Below, one piece after another: positions 24,712 to 33,114 of a stretch of 41,887 nucleotides of DNA (the stretch's first letter is position 1; each line of letters begins with the position of its first letter). The stretch is from Photobacterium alginatilyticum (GTDB taxonomy: Bacteria; Pseudomonadota; Gammaproteobacteria; Enterobacterales; Vibrionaceae): positions 5,623 through 47,509 of the forward strand of contig NZ_RSEJ01000038.1 of NCBI RefSeq assembly GCF_009910675.1, written 5' to 3'. The notes under the pieces are model-generated. The model worked only from the letters and a program-made list of their open reading frames with translations, searched no databases and was not told the DNA's origin. The position numbers were made by a program, and so were the translations under genes.

Positions 24712-24984
24712 ATGGCGCAAGAAGAAGTACATATTTCGAGCTTGGTGGTTCACGTCAAGCCTGAATACCTGGAAGTCGTAAAAGCTCAAATACTTGAATT
24801 GCCAAACACCGAAATTCACGGCGAAAGCGAAGAGGGAAAAGTCATCGTAGTTCTGGAAACCGCCAACCAGGGATACGTGACGGATACCATCGATAAGATC
24901 AATAACTTAGAACATGTATTAACAACTTTTTTAGTGTATCACCAAATTGAACACTTTGATTCGCAATCTGAGGATGATTCATGA
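24712..24984 (+). CDS. napD: NapD, Tat proofreading chaperone for NapA
   Basis: A 90-residue ferredoxin-fold chaperone that binds the NapA twin-arginine signal peptide and delays export until cofactor is loaded. It shows HISSLVVHVKPEYLEVV, EIHGESEEGKVIVVLE and a C-terminal LVYHQIE typical of NapD. Its stop overlaps the napA start by four bases (ATGA), so the two are translated together. Confidence 0.95.
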   Translation: MAQEEVHISSLVVHVKPEYLEVVKAQILELPNTEIHGESEEGKVIVVLETANQGYVTDTIDKINNLEHVLTTFLVYHQIEHFDSQSEDDS

Positions 24985-27467
24985 AAATGACAAGACGTGC
25001 GTTTGTTAAGGCAAACGCCGCTGCTTCGGCAGCAGCTGTAGCTGGTATTACGTTGCCAGCATCAGCAACTAACTTAATCGTTAGTTCTGATGAAACCAAA
25101 ATCAAATGGGACAAAGCGCCTTGTCGTTTTTGTGGTACAGGTTGTTCGGTACTGGTTGGTACCCAGAACGGTCGTGTCGTCGCTACCCAGGGTGATCCTG
25201 AAGCGCCGGTCAACAAGGGTCTGAACTGTATCAAGGGCTACTTCCTGTCGAAGATCATGTACGGTAAAGACCGTCTGCAGACGCCGATGCTGCGAATGAA
25301 GAACGGCAAGTTCGACAAAGACGGTGATTTCCAGCCAGTTTCATGGGATCAGGCATTCGATGTGATGGCTGACAAATGGAAAGCGGCACTGAAAAAGCAT
25401 GGCCCGTCAGGTGTAGGTATGTTCGGTTCAGGCCAGTGGACGGTAATGGAAGGTTACGCCGCTGCCAAAATGATGAAAGCCGGTTTCCGTTCAAACAACA
25501 TTGACCCGAATGCCCGTCACTGTATGGCCTCTGCTGTTGGTGCCTTTATGCGTACCTTCGGTATCGATGAGCCGATGGGTTGTTACGATGATTTCGAGCA
25601 TGCCGATGCGTTCGTGCTTTGGGGCTCGAATATGGCCGAAATGCACCCGGTACTGTGGACGCGTTTGACTGACCGCCGTTTAAGCCATCCTCATGTTAAA
25701 GTAAACGTGCTGTCCACTTACTACCACCGTTCGTTCGAACTGGCAGACAACGGCATGATCTTCGAGCCGCAGAGTGACCTTGCGATTGCCAACTTCATTG
25801 CCAACTACATCATTCAGAATGATGCCGTGAACTGGGATTTCGTTAACAAGCACACTCACTTCAAGCGTGCGACGACCGATATCGGCTACGGCCTGCGTGA
25901 CGAGCACCCGCTGCAGCAGAAAGCCAAGAACGCCAACTCTGGCAAGCTGCACCCAATGACGTTCGATGAGTACAAAGCCTCTGTTGCCGAGTACACCGTT
26001 GAAAAAGCCTCTGAAATGTCAGGTGTTTCAAAAGAGAAGCTGCTGGAAATGGCCAAGCAGTATGCCGATCCTAATGTCAAGGTGATGTCACTATGGACCA
26101 TGGGTATGAACCAGCACACCCGTGGTGTCTGGATGAACAGCCTGGTTTATAACATTCACCTGCTGACCGGCAAGATCTCCAAACCGGGTTGTGGCCCATT
26201 CTCGTTGACAGGCCAGCCATCGGCATGTGGTACGGCGCGTGAAGTGGGTACGTTTGCTCACCGTCTGCCAGCTGACATGGTAGTAAAAAATCCTAAGCAC
26301 CGTGCTTACGCCGAGAAAATCTGGAAGCTGCCTGAAGGCACCATTCCGCCAAAACCGGGTTACCACGCAGTGCTGCAGGACCGTATGCTGAAAGACGGCA
26401 AGATGAACGCGTACTGGGTGATGTGTAACAACAACATGCAGGCTGGTCCGAATATTAATGAAGAGCGTCTGCCGGGCTACCGTAATCCGGAAAACTTCAT
26501 TGTGTGTTCTGATCCGTACCCAACGGCAACGGCCCAGGCGGCTGATTTGATCCTGCCGACAGCAATGTGGGTAGAGAAAGAAGGTGCCTACGGTAACGCC
26601 GAGCGTCGTACTCAGGCTTGGTACCAGCAGGTTGAAGCACAGGGTGATTCGAAATCTGACCTGTGGCAGCTGATGGAGTTCTCCAAGCGCTTCACGATTG
26701 AAGAAGTGTGGGGTGAAGAGCTGCTGGCCAAAGCACCACAGTACCGTGGCAAAACCATGTATGAAGTGCTGTTCCGCAATGGTCAGGTCGACAAGTTCCC
26801 GCTGTCCGAAGCACAGGAACTAAACGATGATGCCAAAGCACAAGGTTACTATCTGCAGAAAGGCCTGTTTGAAGAGTACGCAGCCTTCGGCCGCGATCAT
26901 GGGCACGATTTGGCACCGTATGATGTATACCACGAGGTGCGTGGTCTGCGCTGGCCGGTTGTCGATGGCAAGGAAACCAAGTGGCGTTTTGTCGAAGGTT
27001 CTGACCCGTATGTACCTGCCGGCGAAGGCTACCGTTTCTACGGTAAGCCAGACGGCAAGGCAAATATTATCTTTGCCCCGTTTGAGCCTGCACCGGAAGT
27101 GCCGGACAAAGAATACGACATGTGGCTATGTACGGGCCGAGTGCTGGAGCACTGGCACACCGGTACGATGACCCGCCGTGTTCCTGAATTGTATAAAGCA
27201 GCGCCTGATGCCGTGTGTTATATCCACCCGGATGATGCCCAGGCTCGCGGTCTGCGTCGTGGCGACGAAGTACTGCTGCAAAACCGTCGTGGTGAAGTTC
27301 GTTGTCGAGTAGAGACCCGAGGTCGAAACCGTCCGCCTGTTGGCCTGGTATTCGTACCTTTCTTCGATGCTCGTATTTTGATTAACAAGCTGATTTTGGA
27401 TGCCACGGATCCGCTGTCTAAGCAGACCGACTTCAAGAAGTGTCCAATCAAGATCACCAAAATATAA
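24981..27467 (+). CDS. napA: NapA, periplasmic nitrate reductase catalytic subunit
   Basis: An 828-residue molybdopterin (bis-MGD) enzyme reducing nitrate to nitrite in the periplasm. A Tat signal with TRRAFVK starts the protein and is cut near PASA. One 4Fe-4S cluster is bound by Cys48, Cys51, Cys55 and Cys83 (CRFCGTGC...GLNCIKG). Cys181 in RHCMASAVG is the molybdenum ligand. Length and the C-terminal molydopterin dinucleotide-binding domain are complete. Electrons arrive from NapB and NapC encoded just downstream. Confidence 0.97.
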   Translation: MKMTRRAFVKANAAASAAAVAGITLPASATNLIVSSDETKIKWDKAPCRFCGTGCSVLVGTQNGRVVATQGDPEAPVNKGLNCIKGYFLSKIMYGKDRLQTPMLRMKNGKFDKDGDFQPVSWDQAFDVMADKWKAALKKHGPSGVGMFGSGQWTVMEGYAAAKMMKAGFRSNNIDPNARHCMASAVGAFMRTFGIDEPMGCYDDFEHADAFVLWGSNMAEMHPVLWTRLTDRRLSHPHVKVNVLSTYYHRSFELADNGMIFEPQSDLAIANFIANYIIQNDAVNWDFVNKHTHFKRATTDIGYGLRDEHPLQQKAKNANSGKLHPMTFDEYKASVAEYTVEKASEMSGVSKEKLLEMAKQYADPNVKVMSLWTMGMNQHTRGVWMNSLVYNIHLLTGKISKPGCGPFSLTGQPSACGTAREVGTFAHRLPADMVVKNPKHRAYAEKIWKLPEGTIPPKPGYHAVLQDRMLKDGKMNAYWVMCNNNMQAGPNINEERLPGYRNPENFIVCSDPYPTATAQAADLILPTAMWVEKEGAYGNAERRTQAWYQQVEAQGDSKSDLWQLMEFSKRFTIEEVWGEELLAKAPQYRGKTMYEVLFRNGQVDKFPLSEAQELNDDAKAQGYYLQKGLFEEYAAFGRDHGHDLAPYDVYHEVRGLRWPVVDGKETKWRFVEGSDPYVPAGEGYRFYGKPDGKANIIFAPFEPAPEVPDKEYDMWLCTGRVLEHWHTGTMTRRVPELYKAAPDAVCYIHPDDAQARGLRRGDEVLLQNRRGEVRCRVETRGRNRPPVGLVFVPFFDARILINKLILDATDPLSKQTDFKKCPIKITKI

Positions 27468-27557
27468 ATAATCGAATGAAATCAGCGTGATTGCCCGTGA
27501 CAGGTTCATGGGTAGTCACTCTCTTGACTCGAATTTAGCCATTAGGCGGAGAATACA

Positions 27558-28022
27558 ATGAAACGACTAGTTTTAGCGGTCATGGCTGTAGGTATGTTGG
27601 TAGCCGGCGCCGTTCAGAGTGCAGAAGAACTTCATAACCCGGGCGGTATTGGCGGAGTGGAATCTCTGCGCGGTGCCAGTGAGCTCGAAGCGACCCGTGC
27701 TGCTGATGCGATGAAACGCTTCCCGCGCGATCAGGGTACGATTGATAGCGACTATGTTTATCAGCCACCGCTGGTACCGCACACCATTCGTAACTACGAA
27801 GTATCACTGAATGCGAACAAGTGTCTGGCTTGTCACAGCTGGAAAAATGCCAATGAAATGGGGGCGACCAAGATCAGTGTGACCCACTATCAGACTCGTG
27901 AAGGGCAGGTGCTATCAGATGTGTCGCCTCGCCGTTACTTCTGTCTTCAGTGCCATGTGCCTCAGGCTGATGCCAAGCCACTTGTTGAAAATGAATTCCA
28001 ACGTGTTGATGCGTTGCGCTAG
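27558..28022 (+). CDS. napB: NapB, diheme cytochrome c subunit of nitrate reductase
   Basis: A 154-residue periplasmic c-type cytochrome with a signal peptide cut near VQSA. Two heme-binding motifs are seen, CLACH (89-93) and CLQCH (129-133), plus conserved histidines as distal ligands (His75, His110). It takes electrons from NapC and passes them to NapA. GGCGGAG gives a good ribosome site. The 90-base gap after napA has no terminator. Confidence 0.96.
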   Translation: MKRLVLAVMAVGMLVAGAVQSAEELHNPGGIGGVESLRGASELEATRAADAMKRFPRDQGTIDSDYVYQPPLVPHTIRNYEVSLNANKCLACHSWKNANEMGATKISVTHYQTREGQVLSDVSPRRYFCLQCHVPQADAKPLVENEFQRVDALR

Positions 28023-28052
28023 TTATAGCCATTAATTAAAGAGAGGCTATAG

Positions 28053-28628
28053 ATGAATATATTAAAAGCATTTTGGCGCAGGTTAACATCACCGAGCAAG
28101 GTGGCAGTTGGTCTGGTCCTGTTCATGGGCTTTATGGGCGGTCTACTGTTCTGGGGTGCATTCAACACCGGGATGGAAGCGACTAATACCGAAGAGTTTT
28201 GTTCGGGCTGTCACGCGCCGATTGTCAAAGAAATTCGTGAGACGGTGCACTTTGCCAACCGTTCTGGCGTTCGTGCAATCTGTTCTGACTGTCACGTACC
28301 ACACAACTGGACCGATAAGATTGTTCGCAAGGTACAGGCTTCAAAAGAGCTGGTGGCATTTGCGATGGGGACCATTAGTACCGAAGAGAAGTTCAAGGAG
28401 CGCCGGGGCTATCTGGCGAACCGAGAATGGCACCGGATGAAAGAAAATGATTCTCAGGAATGCCGTAACTGTCATAACTTTGAATACATGGACTTTTCGG
28501 AGCAGGGGCCTCGTAGTGTGAAACAACACTCGACGGCACTGGCTTCAGGTGAAAAGACGTGTGTAGATTGTCATAAAGGGATTGCGCACAAGCTTCCTGA
28601 CATGAAAGATGTTGAAGGCTGGCAGTAA
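28053..28628 (+). CDS. napC: NapC, membrane-anchored tetraheme quinol dehydrogenase
   Basis: A 191-residue NapC/NirT-family cytochrome with one N-terminal membrane helix (about 18-37) and four c-type hemes at CSGCH (50-54), CSDCH (77-81), CRNCH (137-141) and CVDCH (170-174). It oxidises menaquinol or ubiquinol and reduces NapB. There is no napGH, so NapC is the only quinol route in this cluster. Confidence 0.96.
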   Translation: MNILKAFWRRLTSPSKVAVGLVLFMGFMGGLLFWGAFNTGMEATNTEEFCSGCHAPIVKEIRETVHFANRSGVRAICSDCHVPHNWTDKIVRKVQASKELVAFAMGTISTEEKFKERRGYLANREWHRMKENDSQECRNCHNFEYMDFSEQGPRSVKQHSTALASGEKTCVDCHKGIAHKLPDMKDVEGWQ

Positions 28629-28667
28629 GGCCTGATTATCCGGCAATAATAGAAAGGTAGGTATACG

Positions 28668-28802
28668 ATGAGTGCATTAGAATCGCTTATCTGGCACACG
28701 CTGGGTTATGCCGCAATGCCAGTGATCATCCTGGCGGGATTTGCAGCAGTTGCTGCAGTGTCTGTAGGGATTCTGGCTTTAGGTAAAGATAAGAACGCTT
28801 AA
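28668..28802 (+). CDS. 44-residue membrane protein of TIGR02808 type, linked to nap
   Basis: A complete small ORF with an AAAGGTAGG ribosome site, encoding MSALESLIWHTLGYAAMPVI, a hydrophobic helix (about 16-38) and the end LGKDKNA. It fits TIGR02808, a family of about 45-residue single-helix proteins described near periplasmic nitrate reductase genes in Photobacterium and Vibrio. It lies 39 bases after napC and before the operon terminator, so it belongs to the nap transcript. Its function is unknown; a role in stabilising the NapC membrane complex is possible. Confidence 0.88.
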   Translation: MSALESLIWHTLGYAAMPVIILAGFAAVAAVSVGILALGKDKNA

Positions 28803-28820
28803 GTCAGTGCTAACTAACTG

Positions 28821-28849
28821 AAAAGCCATGTCGAAGGACATGGCTTTTT
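28821..28849 (+). terminator. Terminator of the nap operon
   Basis: A perfect 12-bp stem AAAAGCCATGTC / GACATGGCTTTT with tetraloop GAAG is followed by T. The A-run on the left may let it act for the convergent gene as well. Confidence 0.9.
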
Positions 28850-28850
28850 A

Positions 28851-29054
28851 TTACCCGCGCGTTGGGGGGGATGTCCGTCTGACCAGGCCAATAAGCATCA
28901 TACCCATCCAAACCAGATACAGCGGTAACCATTCAACCAGAAAGTGCCAGAGAAGAGAGTCGCTATATTCCAGCAGCCAGATATCAATCAGGTGTAAGGT
29001 GACCATGCTAATTGAGCCTAGAAAGCTAAATACCAGAAACGATGGCCTATCCAT
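28851..29054 (-). CDS. 67-residue two-helix membrane protein, possibly Fur-regulated
   Basis: An unrecognised small hydrophobic protein: two predicted membrane helices (about 5-28 and 38-60) with a short basic C-terminus. An excellent AAGGAG six bases before the ATG supports it being a real gene. A near-perfect Fur box lies about 40 bases upstream, suggesting iron control. Its 3' end abuts the nap terminator. Confidence 0.65.
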   Translation of the reverse strand: MDRPSFLVFSFLGSISMVTLHLIDIWLLEYSDSLLWHFLVEWLPLYLVWMGMMLIGLVRRTSPPTRG

Positions 29055-29094
29055 GAGATCTCCTTCAGAGTAATATTTCTAATATAGATCTAAA

Positions 29095-29109
29095 TGATAA
29101 CCATTATCA
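29095..29109. promoter_or_regulatory. Fur box
   Basis: TGATAACCATTATCA matches the 7-1-7 Fur consensus TGATAAT-N-ATTATCA in all but one base. It sits upstream of the 67-residue membrane protein gene, where bound Fur-Fe would block transcription. Confidence 0.7.
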
Positions 29110-29149
29110 AGTGCGAGTTGTGATTAATTGCCCGGTATATTACTTGGGT

Positions 29150-29596
29150 CTAGTTTTTTAGGTACTTTGCGTCTGCCAGTCGGGTCCGAAATAGATCAGC
29201 CCGTTCGCGGTTGACACCGAAATCGGAATAGCCGGTGCGGGACTCTGAGCGAACAATAAGCTCTTCACCGTTTAGCCTGACTTCGAAATCATCGACAAAA
29301 CCAAAGATTTTGCTGCGGCATTCTACCCGGATGTAGTGCTCGCGTTGTTCTCCCAGGCTAGCGCCGGGAAGAGACAGTGCAATATGCTGGATAGCTTCCC
29401 AGTTATTCTGCCCTTGTCGGTTAAGCCTGAACACGGACAGATTGAAATCAGGCCGAGTCTCGATGGTCGATACGCAGTTTGGCTTTTCCCCGCAGGGCTC
29501 AAGACTCCGGTCTGAGAATACCAGCGCCTCATTGCCGGCATTAGAGCATCCGGCGAGCATTAAGCTTGGTAATAATAAGAGTAGTGACTTAGTCAT
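29150..29596 (-). CDS. DUF1499 family lipoprotein
   Basis: A 148-residue predicted lipoprotein (lipobox LAGC, Cys17) with the DUF1499 signatures PNCVSTIETRPDF, VECRSKIFGFVDDFEVRL and SRTGYSDFGVNRERADLFR. DUF1499 proteins are widespread and uncharacterised. AAAGGA precedes the ATG. It lies just upstream of the Fur box and small membrane protein on the same strand, but 40 bases separate it from that operator, so co-regulation is not clear. Confidence 0.85.
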   Translation of the reverse strand: MTKSLLLLLPSLMLAGCSNAGNEALVFSDRSLEPCGEKPNCVSTIETRPDFNLSVFRLNRQGQNNWEAIQHIALSLPGASLGEQREHYIRVECRSKIFGFVDDFEVRLNGEELIVRSESRTGYSDFGVNRERADLFRTRLADAKYLKN

Positions 29597-29659
29597 CTTG
29601 CAGTCCTTTGTCTGAGGCGTGTACCGCCGACTAGCGGAAGTTATCAGTATTCCTTGGGT

Positions 29660-29998
29660 TTATCGCATTAAGTAAGCGGCGAAGCCTCCCCATGAGAGAA
29701 CAAGCAGCACCCAAGGTAGCCAATGCTGTTTATAGACAACCTGGGATTCGACAGTCGTCGTTACTTCTTGCTCTGGCTGGGCCTGTTTGCTTTTCACTTG
29801 TTTTTTGCGCAGTTTATCTCTTTCCCGGGCTTTTGCCTTCTGTTGCTTTTTATACTGCTCAATACCCTTTTGGATCCCCTGGGCGATAAGTTTGGTCTGC
29901 TCTTTGGTCTGACCGGGTTTTTGCGTGGCGCGGGCAATCTTCAGTGCCTCGGCCTGCGTTTCCGGCGACGGTGCTGCTTGCTGTGTGGTTTTGCTCAT
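29660..29998 (-). CDS. DUF2956 family protein
   Basis: A 112-residue protein with a helical, highly charged N-terminal part (EALKIARATQKPGQTKEQTKLIAQGIQKGIEQYKKQQKAKARERDK) that defines DUF2956, a Vibrionaceae/Shewanella family, and a single membrane helix near the C-terminus (about 92-110, HWLPWVLLVLSWGGFAAYLM). It is likely a tail-anchored inner-membrane protein with a cytoplasmic coiled coil. Function unknown. Confidence 0.85.
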   Translation of the reverse strand: MSKTTQQAAPSPETQAEALKIARATQKPGQTKEQTKLIAQGIQKGIEQYKKQQKAKARERDKLRKKQVKSKQAQPEQEVTTTVESQVVYKQHWLPWVLLVLSWGGFAAYLMR

Positions 29999-30466
29999 AG
30001 TCGTTCCGTAGAGGGGCTGATAATCAGTCGGTTATAAGTGATTATACCTTGCTAGTGTGGGGTTGAAAGAGCCGGAGAAATATAAAAAAATATTAATAAT
30101 GTAGGAATATTTCAACATGTGAATAACGTGGTGTTTTTTCTGTAATAATGTATTTACACCCATAAGAGGTTGATAATTATATATTTGATAAGGCTTTTTA
30201 TAGTTCTCATCCTCATCCTAATACCTTAGGGGTAGTGTCATAAAGTGTAGGAAACGACGACTTTTATTACCAAAATCGTGATCTTGGCTACAAGATGAAC
30301 AATTGATAAGTGCGTTAAAGCACAGAATTAAACACTGTAGGGTTGTGATTGGGGCGAGATGAATTATCGTGTCTGCATAATATTATGACGTGCTACTTTG
30401 TTGATGGTTGAAATCAATCGACTGAGCCTCCATTGCATATAAATAACAGGCGAATGGGGAAACAGT
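29999..30466. other. AT-rich intergenic region before the DUF2919 gene
   Basis: About 470 bases without a supported gene. One short GTGC/GCAC hairpin (30312-30325) and AT-rich promoter-like runs are seen; nothing more is recognised. Confidence 0.5.
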
Positions 30467-30928
30467 TTGCTCTATCCGATTGATGCATATGACAAGCACG
30501 GTTTGTTAAAACCTTCAGCTATGCTCTGGCTGACACTGGCATTTAGCGCCAAGGCGTGGGTCGTGTTTATTATGGCAGGTGCTAGCCGGGAGCAAGGGGC
30601 GCAAATCCTTGAGGTTTTATATCCGTTGCGGGAGAACTTATATTTCGCAATGGCAACAGGGTTACCGGCATTACTGCTAATGTGGTTAACCGGACAACGA
30701 TACAAAAATAAAAAACTAATAAATAGACTATGGCAGTACGGTAAGACCATCTTGCTCGCTGCCTACATGACAGATTGTGCTTTGCAAGTGTATCAACTTT
30801 CTCTTAGTGATGGTGCTTTCAGCTGGACCCAGGCAGTCAACTTATTACTGACACTGTGGTTAGGCGCTTATATAGCTCGGAGCACCCGGGTCAGGAATAC
30901 ATTTGCGGATAAGCCCTTGGAGAGGTAA
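30467..30928 (+). CDS. DUF2919 family membrane protein (YfeZ-like)
   Basis: A 153-residue inner-membrane protein with about four helices. The start YPIDAYDKHGLLKPSAMLWLTLAFSAKAWVVF is the DUF2919 signature. The initiation codon is TTG, with GGGGA six bases upstream; no ATG in frame would keep the conserved N-terminus. Function unknown. A small periplasmic protein gene follows five bases later. Confidence 0.82.
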   Translation: MLYPIDAYDKHGLLKPSAMLWLTLAFSAKAWVVFIMAGASREQGAQILEVLYPLRENLYFAMATGLPALLLMWLTGQRYKNKKLINRLWQYGKTILLAAYMTDCALQVYQLSLSDGAFSWTQAVNLLLTLWLGAYIARSTRVRNTFADKPLER

Positions 30929-30933
30929 AGCAA

Positions 30934-31338
30934 ATGAATGATTGGAGCAAAGGCCTGGTGCTTTTCAGCGCCTTCTTGAGCCCTTTGGCGATGGCTGACT
31001 GGCTATTGGATGTGAACTTTGAATTCTCAACCGCTGGCAATACGCAAACAGTGAATACCTCATTGTCTTTGTTGCCTGGCGAAGAAACCGTCTTTTTTGG
31101 CACAACGGATGAAAGCAGTGCTCCGCGTGAATTAGTGGGCAGTGCCGAGTTGCTCGAAGTCTCGGCTGACGAAGTCAAGATAGCCTTTAAGGTGCAGGAG
31201 CGACTCGATGACGGTGCTTGGCGGACGCTGATCTCGCCGACGTTGTCTACTGGTTTGAATTCACCGGCATCGTTTGAAACGGTTGACGGTGATGCCGACG
31301 AACAGGTTAAGCTTCAGGTAGAAGTCACATCGGTTTGA
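30934..31338 (+). CDS. Periplasmic hypothetical protein paired with the DUF2919 gene
   Basis: A 134-residue protein not recognised. It has a Sec signal peptide (cut near SPLAMA before DWLLDV) and a beta-rich acidic body (LLDVNFEFSTAG, EETVFFGTTDES, EVKIAFKVQERL) with no cysteine, suggesting a small beta-sandwich in the periplasm. GAGAGG lies before the start. It forms a two-gene unit with the DUF2919 membrane protein, so the two may act together. Confidence 0.72.
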   Translation: MNDWSKGLVLFSAFLSPLAMADWLLDVNFEFSTAGNTQTVNTSLSLLPGEETVFFGTTDESSAPRELVGSAELLEVSADEVKIAFKVQERLDDGAWRTLISPTLSTGLNSPASFETVDGDADEQVKLQVEVTSV

Positions 31339-31357
31339 CGGCTGCTGGCTGTTTGAA

Positions 31358-32956
31358 CTACACAGTTTCAAAGCGCTCCTTCTGGGAGCGTCTTTTATTT
31401 TGGTACATAATATTGTCTGCGCGGGACAGGAAGTAGTCGGGGGTATCACCCTGGCGGTAGAAGGTGATGCCTACGCTGGCACCGATTTGGATTTTGTGGG
31501 GGCCAACGGTAAATATTTTGCGGGCAACCGATGAAATCTCTTTCACCAGCTCTCTGGCATCGCTCTCGGAAGTCGTATTGAGCAAAATCACAAACTCATC
31601 ACCCGCGAGCCGGGCAAAAAAGCTTTGCTCGTCAGTGAGCAAAGCGCCAATTCGAAAACAAAACTGCTGCAGCACCCGGTCGCCGGCATGATGCCCGTAG
31701 GTATCATTGACCCGCTTGAAATCATCAAGATCGATGAATAACAGGGCCGGGTTGGCTTGCCGCGGTTTGATCCCGTTGACGACGCGATGTAGCTCTTCGA
31801 TCAGGGCATAACGGTTGGCGATGCCGGTCAGGGTATCTTTTCTGGCCATCTCCTCGGCTTTCTTTTCTGCCTCTATCCGCCGAGAAATTTCCAGTTTGAG
31901 TTGGCGGTTGACATAAGAGAAGTACCCGGTTGCCAGTGATGTGACGAACAGCAGCAGTGCTCCCAGCTGTATCCACAGTTTAATGTCTTGCCAGGTAAGT
32001 TCAGTTCGGAGTGGATAGAGGAAGTGGCTGTCTATGGTGGTGCTGGGGATGATATTGAGCCTGGCCAGCTCGTCGGCGATAGTTTGCCAGCGGTTGGGGT
32101 TCATATGGCCAATTTCGATCAGCTCGGGCATGATCAGCTGTGCTGCCGTTTCCAGCTCGTAAGCCAGGTTTGCCCGGGATTTCTGAGGGTGGTATTGCTG
32201 CTCTATAACATCGAGGGTCTCCTCAAGATGGGTGAGCGCATAATACCAGCCCTGCAGGCTGGCGTTGAGAAAGCGCTCAACGGTTTCGGGGTTGCTGTCG
32301 GCAAAGTCCTGGTGGGTAAAGATCACATCGCTATAAAAATTAACCCCGTATTCAGCTGGGCTGAATATCAGTGCTTGTTCACCATGTTCCTGCAAATAGA
32401 ACGGTTCGTTGGTGAGGTAGCCGTTAAATACGTCAACCTGATCGTTGAGTAAATCATCGATATTGGCGGAAGTTGTTACCTGTTCAAGATCAGACAGCGC
32501 GATGTTATTGCGAGATAGTAGTACAATTAGCTCTGCATCCTCGGTTCCCGAGAACATCATCACTCGTTTACCGACTAAATCATGAATAGTTTGAATATCA
32601 CGGTTGGCTTTGGCGACGAGAACTGACGGGGAGTTCTGGAAAATGGCCGCAAGCGCTGTGAGAGGAAAGCCGTGACCGTAGGCGACGAGCACCTCGGTAT
32701 TGCCGACACCAAAATCCGCTTTTTTCTCTAGCACTTCCTTGATAGGGACTTTGTTGTTGCCGCCAGCTTTAATGGATACATCCAGCCCGGCATCGTGATA
32801 GAAGCCTTTTTCTTTTGCCATATAAAACCCGGCAAACTGTGCCTGATGCAACCAGCGCAATTGCAGTGAGACACTTTCGAGTGCCGCTGCAGGCATCGCC
32901 AGTATCATCAGGTATATGGAGATAAGCAGAGATAGAATCTTTTTCACAATATGCAA
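31358..32956 (-). CDS. NMT1/THI5-like periplasmic binding domain fused to a GGDEF domain
   Basis: A 532-residue membrane sensor. After a signal peptide (cut near AAALE) comes an NMT1/SsuA-type substrate-binding domain (about 28-310) with LQLRWLHQAQFAGFYMAKEKGFY and DFGVGNTEVL, related to THI5-like pyrimidine precursor binders. A membrane helix (about 328-347) and a short coiled coil lead to a GGDEF domain (about 372-530) with DLDDFKRVNDTYGHHAGD. The active site reads AGDEF (451-455), a variant usually still active, and no RxxD I-site is seen. It likely couples a periplasmic ligand to c-di-GMP synthesis; the ligand is unknown. Confidence 0.9.
   Translation of the reverse strand: MHIVKKILSLLISIYLMILAMPAAALESVSLQLRWLHQAQFAGFYMAKEKGFYHDAGLDVSIKAGGNNKVPIKEVLEKKADFGVGNTEVLVAYGHGFPLTALAAIFQNSPSVLVAKANRDIQTIHDLVGKRVMMFSGTEDAELIVLLSRNNIALSDLEQVTTSANIDDLLNDQVDVFNGYLTNEPFYLQEHGEQALIFSPAEYGVNFYSDVIFTHQDFADSNPETVERFLNASLQGWYYALTHLEETLDVIEQQYHPQKSRANLAYELETAAQLIMPELIEIGHMNPNRWQTIADELARLNIIPSTTIDSHFLYPLRTELTWQDIKLWIQLGALLLFVTSLATGYFSYVNRQLKLEISRRIEAEKKAEEMARKDTLTGIANRYALIEELHRVVNGIKPRQANPALLFIDLDDFKRVNDTYGHHAGDRVLQQFCFRIGALLTDEQSFFARLAGDEFVILLNTTSESDARELVKEISSVARKIFTVGPHKIQIGASVGITFYRQGDTPDYFLSRADNIMYQNKRRSQKERFETV
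31374..31396 (+). terminator. Terminator of the DUF2919 unit, inside the end of the convergent gene
   Basis: CGCTCC / GGAGCG stem with a 5-nt loop is followed by TCTTTTA. It lies 36 bases after the stop of the periplasmic protein and within the last codons of the GGDEF gene on the other strand. Confidence 0.5.
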
Positions 32957-33114
32957 CTGCTGGTTTATTTGTCCGGAGCCAATTTTGGTGAACTAACGTG
33001 GTGAAGTAAAGAGGGGATGTGATTTATTGAGAGCAATGACCACGATCAATTTCGGGCTATAGAAGCGCGATAAAATCAAATGTTTTTTGAATATTGGCTA
33101 ATTAGGAGAATAAT

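Noticed and set aside
30000..30466. Insertion-sequence remnant before the DUF2919 gene
   Set aside because: No transposase-like translation or terminal repeats could be found in any frame.
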